Shown here: piece by piece, positions 1-8,940 of the stretch
How the letters are laid out: every line of letters begins with the position of its first letter
Numbering within the stretch: the stretch's first letter is position 1
DNA from: Chloroflexota bacterium
GTDB taxonomy: Bacteria; Chloroflexota; Dormibacteria; Dormibacterales; Dormibacteraceae
Assembly: GCA_005880855.1 (NCBI GenBank)
Contig: VBGM01000012.1
Coordinates: 1-64,000 of the forward strand
DNA length: 64,000 nt
Reading direction: 5' to 3'
Made by a program: the position numbers and the translations under genes
The notes under the pieces: generated by a model
Databases searched by the model: none
Seen by the model: the letters and a program-made list of their open reading frames with translations, nothing else
Told to the model about the DNA's origin: nothing

Positions 1-2
1 AT

Positions 3-1907
3 GTGACCGTGGCGGCCACCGCCGAGGTCACACTGCCCGCCTCGGCCTTCGATACGCCGCCGCCCAACGCGCTCGTCCTGTACGAGCCTCAGGCCGGTTG
101 CAGCACAGGCAGCCAGCAGTGCTTTGACGAGAACAAGGCCGTGGGCCGCACCCAGCTGGCGTGCACCGGCGGAACCAACAATTGCCCAACTTTCTGGACG
201 ACGGCCAGCGTGAGCATCTATGGCTTCGACGGCTCGACGCTGACTCCCGCTGCCGACCTCACCACGCTGCAGTCGAACGGCGACATGGTCATCCAGCAGC
301 GCACCACCATCTGCGACCCGTACGCCGGCGCGGCCTGCGCCAAGAATGCTGTCGTCGGCGCGAGGGGCTTCGCGACGCCGGGTGGCTCGAACATCTACTG
401 TTCGAGATTCGGTGGCGGTGCGGCGATCATCACGCCCTGCACCACGACCGGTCAGGCCCTGCCCCAGGAGATCGACGCGAGCCAGACCGCGTTTCAACCG
501 CAGTACTACTGGAAGCCCACCGTCAGCACCATCGGGCTGAAGTCATGCGGCTCGCTGGTCCTAAACGGCGGGCCGGTGAGCAGTCCCTGCACGGACCCGC
601 AGGAACCGTACTTGATCAAGCCAGGGATCTACGGCTACATCGCTGTCAACCACGGCACGTATGAGTTCGACCCCGGCCTCTATGACATCACCGGCGTGGC
701 TCCCGTCAACACCGCCTCAGGCGCCGGCTACAACGCCAACGGGATCGACCACAGCCGAGAAACAGCGGTGGACTTCGACCTGTGCACCGGCGGCCTCGCC
801 AACTCATGCCCGAGCCTGACCGCGGGCGTGTGGATCGGGCACGGTGGCGGCAACTTCGGCGCATACGTGCCGCCGACCTCCGGCACTTGCCTCGGCAGCG
901 TGGGCGGAGGCAGCAGTGGCGGCGGCGGCGACGCCACCGTTATCACAGGCAGCGGCGCCGTCTTCCGGCTCGAGTCGGGCGGGTTCGTCTCGACGAACGA
1001 GGTGACGGGCCTGACGCTGTCCGGTGCCGGCGTTGGAGCCCTCGCCGCGGTCAACGGATCGCCGCTGCTGCTGGATGAGGAGAACAGCTCGTTCATCCAC
1101 ATCGACGCCCATGCCTCGAGTAACAACGTCGTCACCGGCGTGATCTACCAGACCAATGCCGCAACAGGTGGCGGGGTGGAGATGAACATGGGCATGACCA
1201 CCGGCGGTGGCAAGTCGGCGCTGCTGGGACAGGTTCTGGCGTACAGCTTCACCGCCTTCGGCGGCAGCGGAACCATGGACTTCCAGAGCGGTTACGGGTC
1301 CTCGTCGCTGCCCGGTATAGCCACCAGCGGCAAGAACGAGACTTCGATCATCAGCAGCGTTTCGCTGACGGCGGCCGCGGGCCAGCCCAACTACTCGACC
1401 CTGACGGTCAACTACGTCGACGAGTGGGCGATGGATGCCTACGACGTTTACATCAAGGTCAACAACGGGAGCCCGATCTTCTTTTCCCAGGGTATCTGGA
1501 CATCGACGCCCGGTCCTGGCTCCCCACTGCCGCCGCCCGGCAACAACCCTGGCGACCAGAACCCAGCCGACCCGAGCTCGTCGGTCCCGGGCGCCTACGT
1601 GATCAAGTCGATGAACCCGCCCGACTGGCTGTACAACATCCCCAACAGCGGGGGCGCACAGATCGAGGTCAAGGGCAGCTGGACCTGGGGACATCAGAGC
1701 GACATCCCCAACGCCAACTCCGGCAATTACACGGCGCAGGTGCTGTACACGTTTCCGAACCCGAGCGGCAACTACGTCGCCATCTCCGTCTTCACCACCG
1801 ACGGCGACCACTGTGGTGACTACGACATCGCCAACTACACATTCAAGAACACGGGACTTCCCGCCGGTGGCACCCAAACCGTCGGTTCGGTTTCGCTGGT
1901 CCAGTGA
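3..1907 (+). CDS. TadG-like secreted pilus-associated protein (5' end missing)
   Basis: The frame is already open at the left edge, so the N-terminus is missing and the GTG at 3 is only the first in-frame start in view. The 634 visible residues are rich in Gly, Ser, Thr, Asn and Cys, have no membrane segment and look like an extracellular beta-rich protein. Near residues 408-421 the motif LGQVLAYSFTAFGG matches the C-terminal part of the large Tad protein at 23811-26036 (AGQVIAYTATVTGG), so the two are probably paralogues. It ends in a 4-bp GTGA overlap with the TadE gene, which supports a Tad/Flp pilus or surface-assembly role. The exact function is not known to me; family assignment rests on the paralogue and the neighbour. 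Confidence 0.6.
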   Translation: MTVAATAEVTLPASAFDTPPPNALVLYEPQAGCSTGSQQCFDENKAVGRTQLACTGGTNNCPTFWTTASVSIYGFDGSTLTPAADLTTLQSNGDMVIQQRTTICDPYAGAACAKNAVVGARGFATPGGSNIYCSRFGGGAAIITPCTTTGQALPQEIDASQTAFQPQYYWKPTVSTIGLKSCGSLVLNGGPVSSPCTDPQEPYLIKPGIYGYIAVNHGTYEFDPGLYDITGVAPVNTASGAGYNANGIDHSRETAVDFDLCTGGLANSCPSLTAGVWIGHGGGNFGAYVPPTSGTCLGSVGGGSSGGGGDATVITGSGAVFRLESGGFVSTNEVTGLTLSGAGVGALAAVNGSPLLLDEENSSFIHIDAHASSNNVVTGVIYQTNAATGGGVEMNMGMTTGGGKSALLGQVLAYSFTAFGGSGTMDFQSGYGSSSLPGIATSGKNETSIISSVSLTAAAGQPNYSTLTVNYVDEWAMDAYDVYIKVNNGSPIFFSQGIWTSTPGPGSPLPPPGNNPGDQNPADPSSSVPGAYVIKSMNPPDWLYNIPNSGGAQIEVKGSWTWGHQSDIPNANSGNYTAQVLYTFPNPSGNYVAISVFTTDGDHCGDYDIANYTFKNTGLPAGGTQTVGSVSLVQ

Positions 1908-2482
1908 GGCTCCACCGGCGTCGCGGAGAGAGGGGTCAAGCGCTCGTCGAGTTCTGCCTGCTGACCCCGGTGCTGCTGTTGTTCGTACTGCTGACGGTCG
2001 ACGTGGGCCGCGCGTACTTCCAGGCAGTAGACGCCGCCGGGGCTGCTCGAGCCGGCGCTCGCATGGGCATCATCAGCGACACCAGCGACATCGGCTCGGC
2101 GGTTCGCGCCGAACCCAACACTGGAATCCCCGACAGCGTCGCCGCGTGGGGCCCGGAGGGGCCGGGGCAGGCAAACGGTGTATGCACGAGTGCGGGGGCG
2201 ACCTGCGGTGACGCCAGTGGATGCACTTTCGGTGCATTCAGCGGAACGCAGTACGCGTGCTTCTCGGTGCGCGCCTGCCAGCTCAGCGGAGGAGGCGACT
2301 TTGGATCGTGCATGTCTTACGGGCCTTGGGGGATGCGGCCGCAGGATGGGAGCTCGAACCACGGCCTACAGGTGCTGGTCGTCATCAAGTTCTCAGCGGT
2401 CACACCGGCCCTGTCGGTGATCGTGCCGGGCGGCTTGCTGTACCTGCATCAGTCGGCGATCGCCGAAGAGCTTTACTTCTAG
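1904..2482 (+). CDS. TadE-like pilus assembly protein
   Basis: This 192-residue protein starts with a basic stretch, then GQALVEF followed by one hydrophobic helix (about residues 13-35) and an ARAGARMG segment. That is the standard N-terminus of TadE minor pseudopilins, in which the Glu after the GQA-LVEF motif is conserved. The rest is a Cys-containing extracytoplasmic domain. It probably sits in the membrane as an accessory subunit of Flp/Tad pilus assembly. The GTG start overlaps the previous stop, so it is translationally coupled to the TadG-like gene. Its stop interlocks with the stop of the convergent phosphotransferase in a CTAG. The ATPase, secretin and major pilin genes are not in this window. 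Confidence 0.85.
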   Translation: MRLHRRRGERGQALVEFCLLTPVLLLFVLLTVDVGRAYFQAVDAAGAARAGARMGIISDTSDIGSAVRAEPNTGIPDSVAAWGPEGPGQANGVCTSAGATCGDASGCTFGAFSGTQYACFSVRACQLSGGGDFGSCMSYGPWGMRPQDGSSNHGLQVLVVIKFSAVTPALSVIVPGGLLYLHQSAIAEELYF

Positions 2483-3417
2483 TCCCAGCCCGTTCGCTCT
2501 CGAAGCCATCGGAGCGCGATCTCACCCTGCGCGGCCTGGAACGCCCTGACTGTCGGAATACCAGGAGGCGGTGGCCGTCGAGCGTAGGCGAGGAAATAGC
2601 CCGCGAGTGAGGCGATGACGGCATCGATCGCGTCAGCCGCGACTTTTAGCTCGGCCATCGCCAGCAGCTCGTCGGGCTGCGGGCCACCCTGCATCGCCAC
2701 CGACGGCGCGAAGCCGACCCAGTCGACCAGCGGCGCGCCGATCAGCGCCCACGGCCAGTCGACGAAGTAGACCCGATCAGCGGCGATGAGCAGGTTGTCG
2801 GCGCGCACATCGACGTGCAGCAGCGTCTCGCCCACCGCAGCGGTGGGAGCCCTGGCCTCCAGCTCCACCAACCTTTCCAGGTTGCGGTTCGACCACTGAT
2901 CGAGCCCACCGGCCTCCCGCAGCTCGCCCCATCCTTTGATATGTGTCGCCAGAAGGTTTGACGCCGTGTCGCTCGCGATGGGAGACGGCGTGAGCGCCTG
3001 ATGAAGTCTGTGCAGCGCCGCCACGACCAGGCCCAGCTCATCGTCGCGCCACGGCTGGACCGGCATGTGGCCGTCGACAGCCTCGAAGGCAAGGGCTACC
3101 CACCCCGCCTCATCGAGGGTCCACAACAGTCGTGGCACCGGCGCCTCGGGCGGAAGCGCGGCGACAACCTCCGCCTCCCGGCGATGCATCTGCGGCGTGT
3201 CGGGATTGGCCTGCTCGCTCACCGCCTTGACGAAAACCTCGCGACCGCCGGCCGTGGTGAGGCGCGCCGCCATTCCCGGCGAGAAGCCGCCCGGCTGCGT
3301 GATCGCTCGCACCACGCGCTCGCCTATGCGCTCCTCGATCTGGCGCCTGATGAACGGCGGCAGCTGCTCCCAGTGGACGCGCACGCCCTCGGCGGCGGGC
3401 GGATTAGACGAAGACAC
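2479..3417 (-). CDS. APH-family phosphotransferase
   Basis: This 312-residue protein has the aminoglycoside/choline kinase-like fold: FVK with a candidate ATP-binding Lys64, the Brenner motif HVDVRADN at 201-208 with catalytic Asp203, and VDW at 219-221 supplying the metal-binding Asp. In the family it transfers phosphate from ATP to a small hydroxylated substrate in the cytoplasm. The substrate cannot be read from the sequence; a drug-resistance role should not be assumed. The Brenner motif carries Val-Asp-Val-Arg where Gly-Asp-Leu-His is common. It starts with GTG and overlaps the end of the acyltransferase by 14 bp, so the two are co-transcribed. Confidence 0.8.
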   Translation of the reverse strand: MSSSNPPAAEGVRVHWEQLPPFIRRQIEERIGERVVRAITQPGGFSPGMAARLTTAGGREVFVKAVSEQANPDTPQMHRREAEVVAALPPEAPVPRLLWTLDEAGWVALAFEAVDGHMPVQPWRDDELGLVVAALHRLHQALTPSPIASDTASNLLATHIKGWGELREAGGLDQWSNRNLERLVELEARAPTAAVGETLLHVDVRADNLLIAADRVYFVDWPWALIGAPLVDWVGFAPSVAMQGGPQPDELLAMAELKVAADAIDAVIASLAGYFLAYARRPPPPGIPTVRAFQAAQGEIALRWLRERTGWD

Positions 3418-4456
3418 CTCGGCGCAGCTTCAGATTTTCGTAGACGCCTTTCTGGATTGTGTTGCGCACCTCGTCCGAGATGGACATGACCAGGCTCTGG
3501 TCCTCGGCCGACTCCGCCGCAATGAGCTCCGTGTGGACCGGCGGATGGAACTGGATCCGCCACTTGCTGGGTAGCGGGATCATGCCGAGCATGCCGAGCC
3601 ACGGCCACATCGGCGTGATCGGGAAGTAGGGCAAGCCGAAGACCCTCGCGATCGGCGTCGCGTCGGCAACCATCGGATAGATCTCTTCGGATCCGACGAC
3701 GGAGATCGGGACGATGGGGGCGCCGGCGCGGATCGCGGTGGCGACGAAACCTCCGCGACCAAACCTTCGCAGGCGGTAGCGGTCCTTGAACTGCTTGCCC
3801 GTCCCCTTGACACCTTCCGGAAACACGAGCACGAGCTCATCGCGTTCAAGCAGGCGGCGCGTGTCGTCCGGATGACCCACCGTCTGACCCGTGCGACGCA
3901 GAAACCAGCTGAGCACGGGCATACCCATGAAGAGGCTGGCGACCAGCGCCCGCACATGGCGCGGATGCGGATGCTCGGCGAACATCGCCGTCTTGATCAT
4001 GGTGCCGTCCCATGGGAGGACGCCCGCATGATTCGCGACGAGCAGCGCCCGCCCGGTGATGGGAACGTTTTCTATCCCGGTGGTCTCCACGCGCCAGTAG
4101 TCGCGGTACAGCATGTTGAACAACGTCAGCAGCGACTCGGTCCACTGCGCATCGAAACCGAATTCGTCGACCGCATAATCGGGACCGCGGTTGGCGAGCT
4201 GGCGCTGCTGATAGACGAACTGAACGATCTCCATGACGCGGTTCATGTCGATGACCTCGCGGCCCGTCATCTCACGTAGCCGGGTGGAGAGCCCGCTGAG
4301 GCCCTGCACGGCGTACATCGGCGCCCGCCGCTGGAGCCGGCGAATTGGCTTGGGGACGCGCAAGCGCCCGGTTGGTGGCGGAGTCACCACCTTCGCTCTG
4401 CGGCTGCGGCGGCGCAACTCCTTGCTGTCGAGCGAGTCCACGCGCGCCACGCTCAC
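3404..4456 (-). CDS. PlsC-like lysophospholipid acyltransferase family protein
   Basis: The 350-residue protein has NHAGVLPWD at 142-150, a longer version of the NHX4D acyltransferase motif, and VFPEGVKGTGK from 211 with the FPEG acceptor-binding motif. These identify the glycerolipid acyltransferase fold acting at the membrane face. The basic N-terminal 45 residues and RRAPMYAVQGL stretch precede the core. Its GTG start overlaps the stop of the upstream epimerase by 4 bp (GTGA). Pairing of such an acyltransferase with an atypical epimerase is, to my knowledge, common in actinobacterial genomes, and points to a lipid or lipid-linked product. The actual acyl acceptor is unknown. Confidence 0.85.
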   Translation of the reverse strand: MSVARVDSLDSKELRRRSRRAKVVTPPPTGRLRVPKPIRRLQRRAPMYAVQGLSGLSTRLREMTGREVIDMNRVMEIVQFVYQQRQLANRGPDYAVDEFGFDAQWTESLLTLFNMLYRDYWRVETTGIENVPITGRALLVANHAGVLPWDGTMIKTAMFAEHPHPRHVRALVASLFMGMPVLSWFLRRTGQTVGHPDDTRRLLERDELVLVFPEGVKGTGKQFKDRYRLRRFGRGGFVATAIRAGAPIVPISVVGSEEIYPMVADATPIARVFGLPYFPITPMWPWLGMLGMIPLPSKWRIQFHPPVHTELIAAESAEDQSLVMSISDEVRNTIQKGVYENLKLRRGVFV

Positions 4457-5538
4457 TGCCGCAGGGTCAACGTGGCCGTTCCACGGTGCCCATCTACTGC
4501 CAACCTGCGCCGGCGCCGGCGCTGCAGATACACCTGGAGCTCGTACTCCTGCGGGGGTGAGGGAGATTCGATCACCTCGGCCTCTTTGCCGCGGGCGAGG
4601 CTGTCCATCACGGCCCTCGTGCTGTAAGCGGGCTTCCAGCCAAATGTTCGCGCCAGCTTGGCGCTGTCGGCCACAGAACCGAATGTGAGCACGTCGGTGA
4701 GGTGCCCCGGCATATCGATCCCGATCACCCGCAGGGCAAGCCGTCCAATCCAGCGGCCGTAAAACGGCAGCACCGGGGCGGCCTTGCCGCCCATGATGCC
4801 GATCGCCTGGCTGAGGAGAACGATGCCGTCGCCGGCGACATTGAACGCGCCTTCGTGGTCCTGCAGCGCCGAGCGCACCAACGCCTCGGCGGCGTCATCC
4901 TCGTGCAGAAGCTGCAGGCGGGGATCGAAGCCGGCGAACGTGGGCACGATCGGCAGGGACAGATACTGCCCGAGCGTGGTGCCTTCGCTGACGCGGTAAC
5001 CGAGGCGCAGGATGCAGACCCGGCAACCTGGGGTACGAAGCGAGAACTCTTGCGCGAGCTGTTCCATCTCGAGCAGGTCGCGCCTCAAGCCGTAGGCGAG
5101 CCGATCCGATCCGACCGCATCTTCCGTAACAAAAGACGCGTAGGCAGGCGATGCGCCATACAAGGCCTGGCTCGATTTCACGACGAGACGCCTGACTGGG
5201 CTCGACGGGCCCGCGCAGCCGGTGAGCACGTTCATGGTCCCGATCACGTTGGTCTCATGCGCTGTTCGGTCGTCGCCGTGCGAATCGACCTTGACCGCCA
5301 TGTGGACGACGGTGTCGATGTGGAGCTGGCGCACAAGCTTGCCGATAACCGCATGCCTGGTGTCGGCGTGCACGAAGTCCATCGCCTCGACCGCGCTCAC
5401 CGGGTCAGCGACGTCGCAGCCGAACAGGGTCGGCACCTGAGTCGCCAGCCGCCGCGCGACCTCCGCCCCAAGTGGGTTGGAGACGCCCGTGATCAGGACG
5501 CGCTGGGGTGTGTGCGACTTCAAGGCTGGAGGAGTCAC
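4453..5538 (-). CDS. NAD-dependent epimerase/dehydratase family protein (extended SDR-like)
   Basis: The Rossmann motif RVLITGVSNPLG lies close to the N-terminus, followed by a DVADPVSAVE stretch typical of NAD(P)-binding extended SDR proteins. At the usual YxxxK position the protein reads YGLRR, so the catalytic Lys is replaced by Arg. This suggests altered catalysis or a non-catalytic role. I chose the GTG at 5538, which leaves 7 bp after the dehydrogenase stop; the longer frame to 5598 would run 53 bp into that gene. It is followed by the acyltransferase with a 4-bp overlap. The sugar or lipid substrate cannot be told. The protein would be about 361 residues. Confidence 0.75.
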   Translation of the reverse strand: MTPPALKSHTPQRVLITGVSNPLGAEVARRLATQVPTLFGCDVADPVSAVEAMDFVHADTRHAVIGKLVRQLHIDTVVHMAVKVDSHGDDRTAHETNVIGTMNVLTGCAGPSSPVRRLVVKSSQALYGASPAYASFVTEDAVGSDRLAYGLRRDLLEMEQLAQEFSLRTPGCRVCILRLGYRVSEGTTLGQYLSLPIVPTFAGFDPRLQLLHEDDAAEALVRSALQDHEGAFNVAGDGIVLLSQAIGIMGGKAAPVLPFYGRWIGRLALRVIGIDMPGHLTDVLTFGSVADSAKLARTFGWKPAYSTRAVMDSLARGKEAEVIESPSPPQEYELQVYLQRRRRRRLAVDGHRGTATLTLRQ

Positions 5539-5545
5539 CCCCAGA

Positions 5546-6802
5546 TTATGGATAGATCCCCCGAACCATCGTCGCGTTGGCAACCCGCTGGACGGCAAGC
5601 GAGTAGGCGGCCAAGCGCATGTCGATGCGCTTGTTCACCGACGTGTGAAGGATGTCGTAGAAGGCGCGCGTGATGATGTGATGCAGCTTGGTGTTGATCT
5701 CCTCCTCCTCCCAGAAGAAGGCCTGGAGGTCTTGGACCCACTCGAAGTAGGAGACGATCACGCCTCCCGCGTTGGCGATGATGTCGGGGATCAGGAAAAC
5801 CCCGCGGTCGTTGAGGATGGGATCCGCGTCTGGGGTCACGGCCGCGTTGGCGCCTTCGGTGATCAGGCGCGCCCGGATCCGCGGAGCGTTGTGCGCCGTG
5901 ATGACATCCTGGGTGGCCGCCGGCACAAGCACCGTGACGGGCAGCTCGAGCAGCTCCGCATTGGTGATGCCGTCGGCCTTCTTGAAGCCGGTGACACCGC
6001 CGCGGACCTGCCTGTGCTCGTCCAGCGAGGCGAGGTCGAGGCCGTTCGGGTTGTAAACGCCGCCTTTCGAGTCGCTGACGGCGACGACCTTGAGCCCGGC
6101 CTCCGTCAGCAGGCGAGCAGCCGACCTGCCGACCTGGCCGTAGCCCTGCACGGCGACGGTCGGCGTCTCATCCTCGACGTGTAGGTACTTGATGGCCTCG
6201 AGCGTCAGGTAGGTGGCGCCTCGCCCGGGTGCGTCGACACGGCCCTCCGATCCGCCCACGTCGACGGGCTTGCCCGTAACCGCCGCCGGCACCGAGTGGC
6301 CGGAGTGCATCGAGATCGTGTCCATGATCCATGCCATGACCTGGGGGTTGGTGCCCATGTCGGGCGCAGGGATGTCCTTCTCTGGACCGATGAGGATGGC
6401 GATCTCGGTCGCGTAGCGCCGAGTGAGGTGCTCGAGCTCGCTCAACGAAAGCTTGCTGGGGTTGACTGCAACAGCCCCCTTGGAACCGCCGTATGGAAGG
6501 CCGACCGCCGCGCACTTCCATGTCATCAGCATCGCCAGCGCCTTGACAAGGTCGAGGTCGACGTCGGGGTGATATCGGACGCCGCCCTTGGCCGGCCCGC
6601 GGCTGATGTTGTGCTGGACGCGCCAGCCGGTGAAGACATGCACCGAGCCGTCGTCCATGTGCACGGGGAAGTGGACCGTCAGCTCCCTTTTGACCTCGCG
6701 CAGCCCGCGCCGGACATCGTCTGATAGGCCAATGACGTCGGCCGCCGCATCGAAGCGGCGCTGGGCGGTCTGGAAAGCCGAGGAGCGTGTTTCGACCGCC
6801 AT
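5546..6802 (-). CDS. gdhA: Glu/Leu/Phe/Val dehydrogenase (glutamate dehydrogenase)
   Basis: The protein from the ATG at 6802 is 418 residues, the usual length for hexameric GDH. It shows KGGVRYHPDVDLDLVKALAMLM, here seen as KGGVRYHP then the signature LPYGGSKGAV with the catalytic Lys, the APDMGT substrate region, and a Rossmann motif VQGYGQVGRSAA. The enzyme interconverts glutamate and 2-oxoglutarate plus ammonia with NAD(P). Leucine or phenylalanine dehydrogenases share the fold, but the KGGVRYHP/APDMGTNPQ pattern favours glutamate. A further 23 upstream codons are open but unlike the family. TACTAT at 12 nt before the ATG is a possible -10. It leads a minus-strand run with the epimerase 7 bp downstream. 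Confidence 0.88.
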   Translation of the reverse strand: MAVETRSSAFQTAQRRFDAAADVIGLSDDVRRGLREVKRELTVHFPVHMDDGSVHVFTGWRVQHNISRGPAKGGVRYHPDVDLDLVKALAMLMTWKCAAVGLPYGGSKGAVAVNPSKLSLSELEHLTRRYATEIAILIGPEKDIPAPDMGTNPQVMAWIMDTISMHSGHSVPAAVTGKPVDVGGSEGRVDAPGRGATYLTLEAIKYLHVEDETPTVAVQGYGQVGRSAARLLTEAGLKVVAVSDSKGGVYNPNGLDLASLDEHRQVRGGVTGFKKADGITNAELLELPVTVLVPAATQDVITAHNAPRIRARLITEGANAAVTPDADPILNDRGVFLIPDIIANAGGVIVSYFEWVQDLQAFFWEEEEINTKLHHIITRAFYDILHTSVNKRIDMRLAAYSLAVQRVANATMVRGIYP

Positions 6803-6963
6803 GTACGGTTTTCGATAGTACTCTTGAGAACGCTGGCAAATCTTCGATTTGCCAGTGGAACTCCAGACCACGATTCGTGGCGATTGGATAGTGGGACGCC
6901 GGGGGGCGGCCGGGTAAACCGGGCCTGAACACCACGTTTCGAGCTGTCAACGAGAATGGCGGC

Positions 6964-7686
6964 ATGGCACGCAACCGGCTGCTCGGCATCCTCGTGGTGG
7001 CAGCCGTCGCCCTGGCCACGGGGTTTCTGGTGGCTGGCCAGGTCAGGGCCCAGCTGCTCACGCCGTCGAACCAGGTCGCGCGCTACCAGGCCCTCGTGCG
7101 GAGCGTCCAGGACCTCGAGAAAGCGAACGCGTCTTCGCGCGCGAAGATCGCCTCGCTGAGGTCGGACATCGATGGGCTGGAAGGAGCCGCAGCCCAGCAA
7201 TCGGCCACGACCCGGGCGCTCCAGAACGAGGTCGCCGACCTGCGCGCCCATTCGGGGCTGACCACGATCCACGGACCCGGGGTATTGGTCGACCTTCGGA
7301 ACGGGACGCCCGCTCCAGATGTGAACGGCCAGATCGGCTACCTGATCAACTACCAGGACATGCAGGACGTCGTGAATCTCCTCTTCGCCAGCGGCGGGGA
7401 AGGGGTTTCGGTCGGCGGCCGGCGGATCACTCCTCTGAGCTCCTTCTCGGGCTCGGCGGGGCAGATCGTCATCGACCAGGGACCACCCCTGACGGCGCCG
7501 GTCAGGGTCCTGGCGGTCGGCGACCGGAACCGAATGTTCGCTGCGCTGGAAGACCCGAGCGCACTACCCGACCTGCGCGATCGCGAGGTTCGATTTCAAA
7601 TCTCGCTCGCGGTCACCGGCGTGCCTGACGTGAAGCTGCCCGCGTACGACTCGAGCTTGCAGATACCACATGTCAGCACCCCCTAG
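6964..7686 (+). CDS. DUF881 family membrane protein, first copy
   Basis: The 240-residue protein has an N-terminal membrane helix (about 5-25), a coiled-coil stretch with LEKANASSRAKIASLRSDI near 50-95, then the HGPGVLVDL motif and a ligand-like beta domain typical of DUF881. It is probably an anchored extracytoplasmic protein. In Gram-positive bacteria DUF881 proteins are often near cell-division or envelope genes, but their biochemical role is not established. GAGAAT ends 6 nt before the ATG and may act as a leaderless -10. The gene overlaps the second DUF881 gene by 17 bp, so the two are one operon and may form a heteromer. Confidence 0.85.
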   Translation: MARNRLLGILVVAAVALATGFLVAGQVRAQLLTPSNQVARYQALVRSVQDLEKANASSRAKIASLRSDIDGLEGAAAQQSATTRALQNEVADLRAHSGLTTIHGPGVLVDLRNGTPAPDVNGQIGYLINYQDMQDVVNLLFASGGEGVSVGGRRITPLSSFSGSAGQIVIDQGPPLTAPVRVLAVGDRNRMFAALEDPSALPDLRDREVRFQISLAVTGVPDVKLPAYDSSLQIPHVSTP

Positions 7687-8362
7687 GCGCGTGTCGAGCC
7701 CGCGCCGGCGGCCGAAGCGGGCCCTCGAGATCTGGCTCATAGCTCTGCTGGTTGCCCTGGTCGCTACCGTCCAGATTCGCAGCCAGGCCGAGGTCGAGCG
7801 AAGCCTGGTTGGCACCGACACGACCACATTGGCCTTCTTGATCGACGACCTCCATCGTGCCAACGACGCACTCTCAGCGGAAGCGGCAGACCTCGCGCAG
7901 AGGAAGGCCGCCCTGCAGACAGGAGGCAGCTCCGCGGCCGACCAGGAGCTCTCGGCCGAGGCCAACCGGCTGCGGGCTATCGAAGGCCTGGTGCCAGTCC
8001 ACGGTCCCGGGATCGTCGTCATCGTCGATGCGTCAGGCCTGCAGGCGCTCGACCTTCAAGACGCCATCAACAATCTCGCCGCTGCGGGTGCCGAGGCAAT
8101 TGCCGTCAACGATCATCGGGTTGCGATGGGCGTCGCGGTGGTGCAGACGCCGAACGGGGTGAGCATCGACGGTGCGCTGGTCCTGCCGCCGTGGACGATC
8201 TCGGTGATCGGCGACACCAACCGGCTTGCGGAGGCAGCCGACCTGATGACGCAGCAAATGCACAGCGACCGTCGCGTGCGCCAGGCGACCTATCGGGTGG
8301 AGGCAGACGTCGTGATCACAAGCATCATCACCCAGCGCCCTTTCGTCTACGCCAATCCGTGA
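7670..8362 (+). CDS. DUF881 family membrane protein, second copy
   Basis: This 230-residue protein repeats the layout of its upstream neighbour: basic N-terminus, one membrane helix (about residues 20-40), coiled-coil segment with AEAADLAQRKAAL, then VHGPGIVVIVDASG and the DUF881 domain. Both the HGPG motif and the later LQDAINNLAAAGAEAIAVNDHR stretch, seen as AEAIAVND, match the family. The ATG at 7670 overlaps the first gene by 17 bp; a GTG at 7691 is an alternative. The pair stands between convergent and divergent neighbours, so it seems to be a stand-alone two-gene operon. Function is unknown beyond envelope association. Confidence 0.83.
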   Translation: MSAPPRRVSSPRRRPKRALEIWLIALLVALVATVQIRSQAEVERSLVGTDTTTLAFLIDDLHRANDALSAEAADLAQRKAALQTGGSSAADQELSAEANRLRAIEGLVPVHGPGIVVIVDASGLQALDLQDAINNLAAAGAEAIAVNDHRVAMGVAVVQTPNGVSIDGALVLPPWTISVIGDTNRLAEAADLMTQQMHSDRRVRQATYRVEADVVITSIITQRPFVYANP

Positions 8363-8368
8363 ACCAGC

Positions 8369-8875
8369 CTAACCGCGACGCTTGATCGCCGTCCGAGGCT
8401 TGACTCCGTTCGGGTTCGCCTTTTTCAGCTCGGCCGAGAGCTTGTCGACACGTTCATTCAGGCGGTCGATGTCATGACGGCTCGGTATACGCAGCCTTCG
8501 CAGGGCCCGCTCGATGGCCTCATCGACCATTCCCTCGAGATCACTGCGGCGGCGCTCGACCTGGTTGACCAGGTCGCCAGGCACGTTGAGCGTCTTGCGT
8601 ACGTAATCGAGGAGCGCCTGACCGCGATCGTGGATCGCGTCCGCACCCGCATCGACGAGTCGCGCCGGCCCGCGCTTCTCCTCTTCGAGCACGATCTGCG
8701 AGAGCACGACCTGCGTCAGGTCCTGGCCTGTGTCGCGATCGACGACCTCGATGGTGTGGCCGTCACGCACCAGGCCTGCAATTCCTTCCAGCGTTATGTA
8801 GCGACTCGTCTGCGTGTCGTAAAGCTTGCGATTCGCATACTTCTTGATAAGGTGTCTCTCGGGGGTCTGTGTCAA
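8369..8875 (-). CDS. phaR: PHA/PHB synthesis regulator PhaR
   Basis: Residues about 8-65 contain LIKKYANRKLYDT, SRYITLEGIAGLVRDG and VVDRDTGQDLTQ, the hallmark of the PHB accumulation regulator DNA-binding domain. In known systems PhaR binds polyhydroxyalkanoate granules and represses phasin genes when no polymer is present. The C-terminal half is helical and charged. The start is a TTG at 8875, because the domain begins within a few residues and no ATG or GTG fits; TAGTAT lies 9 nt upstream as a possible -10. The gene faces a phasin/histone-like gene across 65 bp, where an operator would be expected. No PHA synthase is in the window. Confidence 0.88.
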   Translation of the reverse strand: MTQTPERHLIKKYANRKLYDTQTSRYITLEGIAGLVRDGHTIEVVDRDTGQDLTQVVLSQIVLEEEKRGPARLVDAGADAIHDRGQALLDYVRKTLNVPGDLVNQVERRRSDLEGMVDEAIERALRRLRIPSRHDIDRLNERVDKLSAELKKANPNGVKPRTAIKRRG

Positions 8876-8884
8876 TTCGAAGCA

Positions 8885-8890
8885 ATACTA
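8885..8890 (-). promoter_or_regulatory. Putative -10 of phaR (TAGTAT)
   Basis: TAGTAT on the minus strand ends 9 nt before the TTG start of phaR and there is no clear Shine-Dalgarno sequence between them. This agrees with leaderless or nearly leaderless transcription and supports the TTG start. Confidence 0.4.
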
Positions 8891-8940
8891 ATGCGGTGCG
8901 TTATGGCCGGCCGCACAGCGTCATAAGGGGAGGTTGAGGC

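Noticed and set aside
804-1877. 357-codon minus-strand frame opposite the TadG-like gene
   Set aside because: No recognisable motif, composition of a shadow frame, and the plus frame shows homology to a second locus.
2479-3417. Antibiotic-resistance aminoglycoside kinase
   Set aside because: Only the general APH fold is seen. The neighbouring lipid-related genes and altered Brenner motif give no support for drug resistance.
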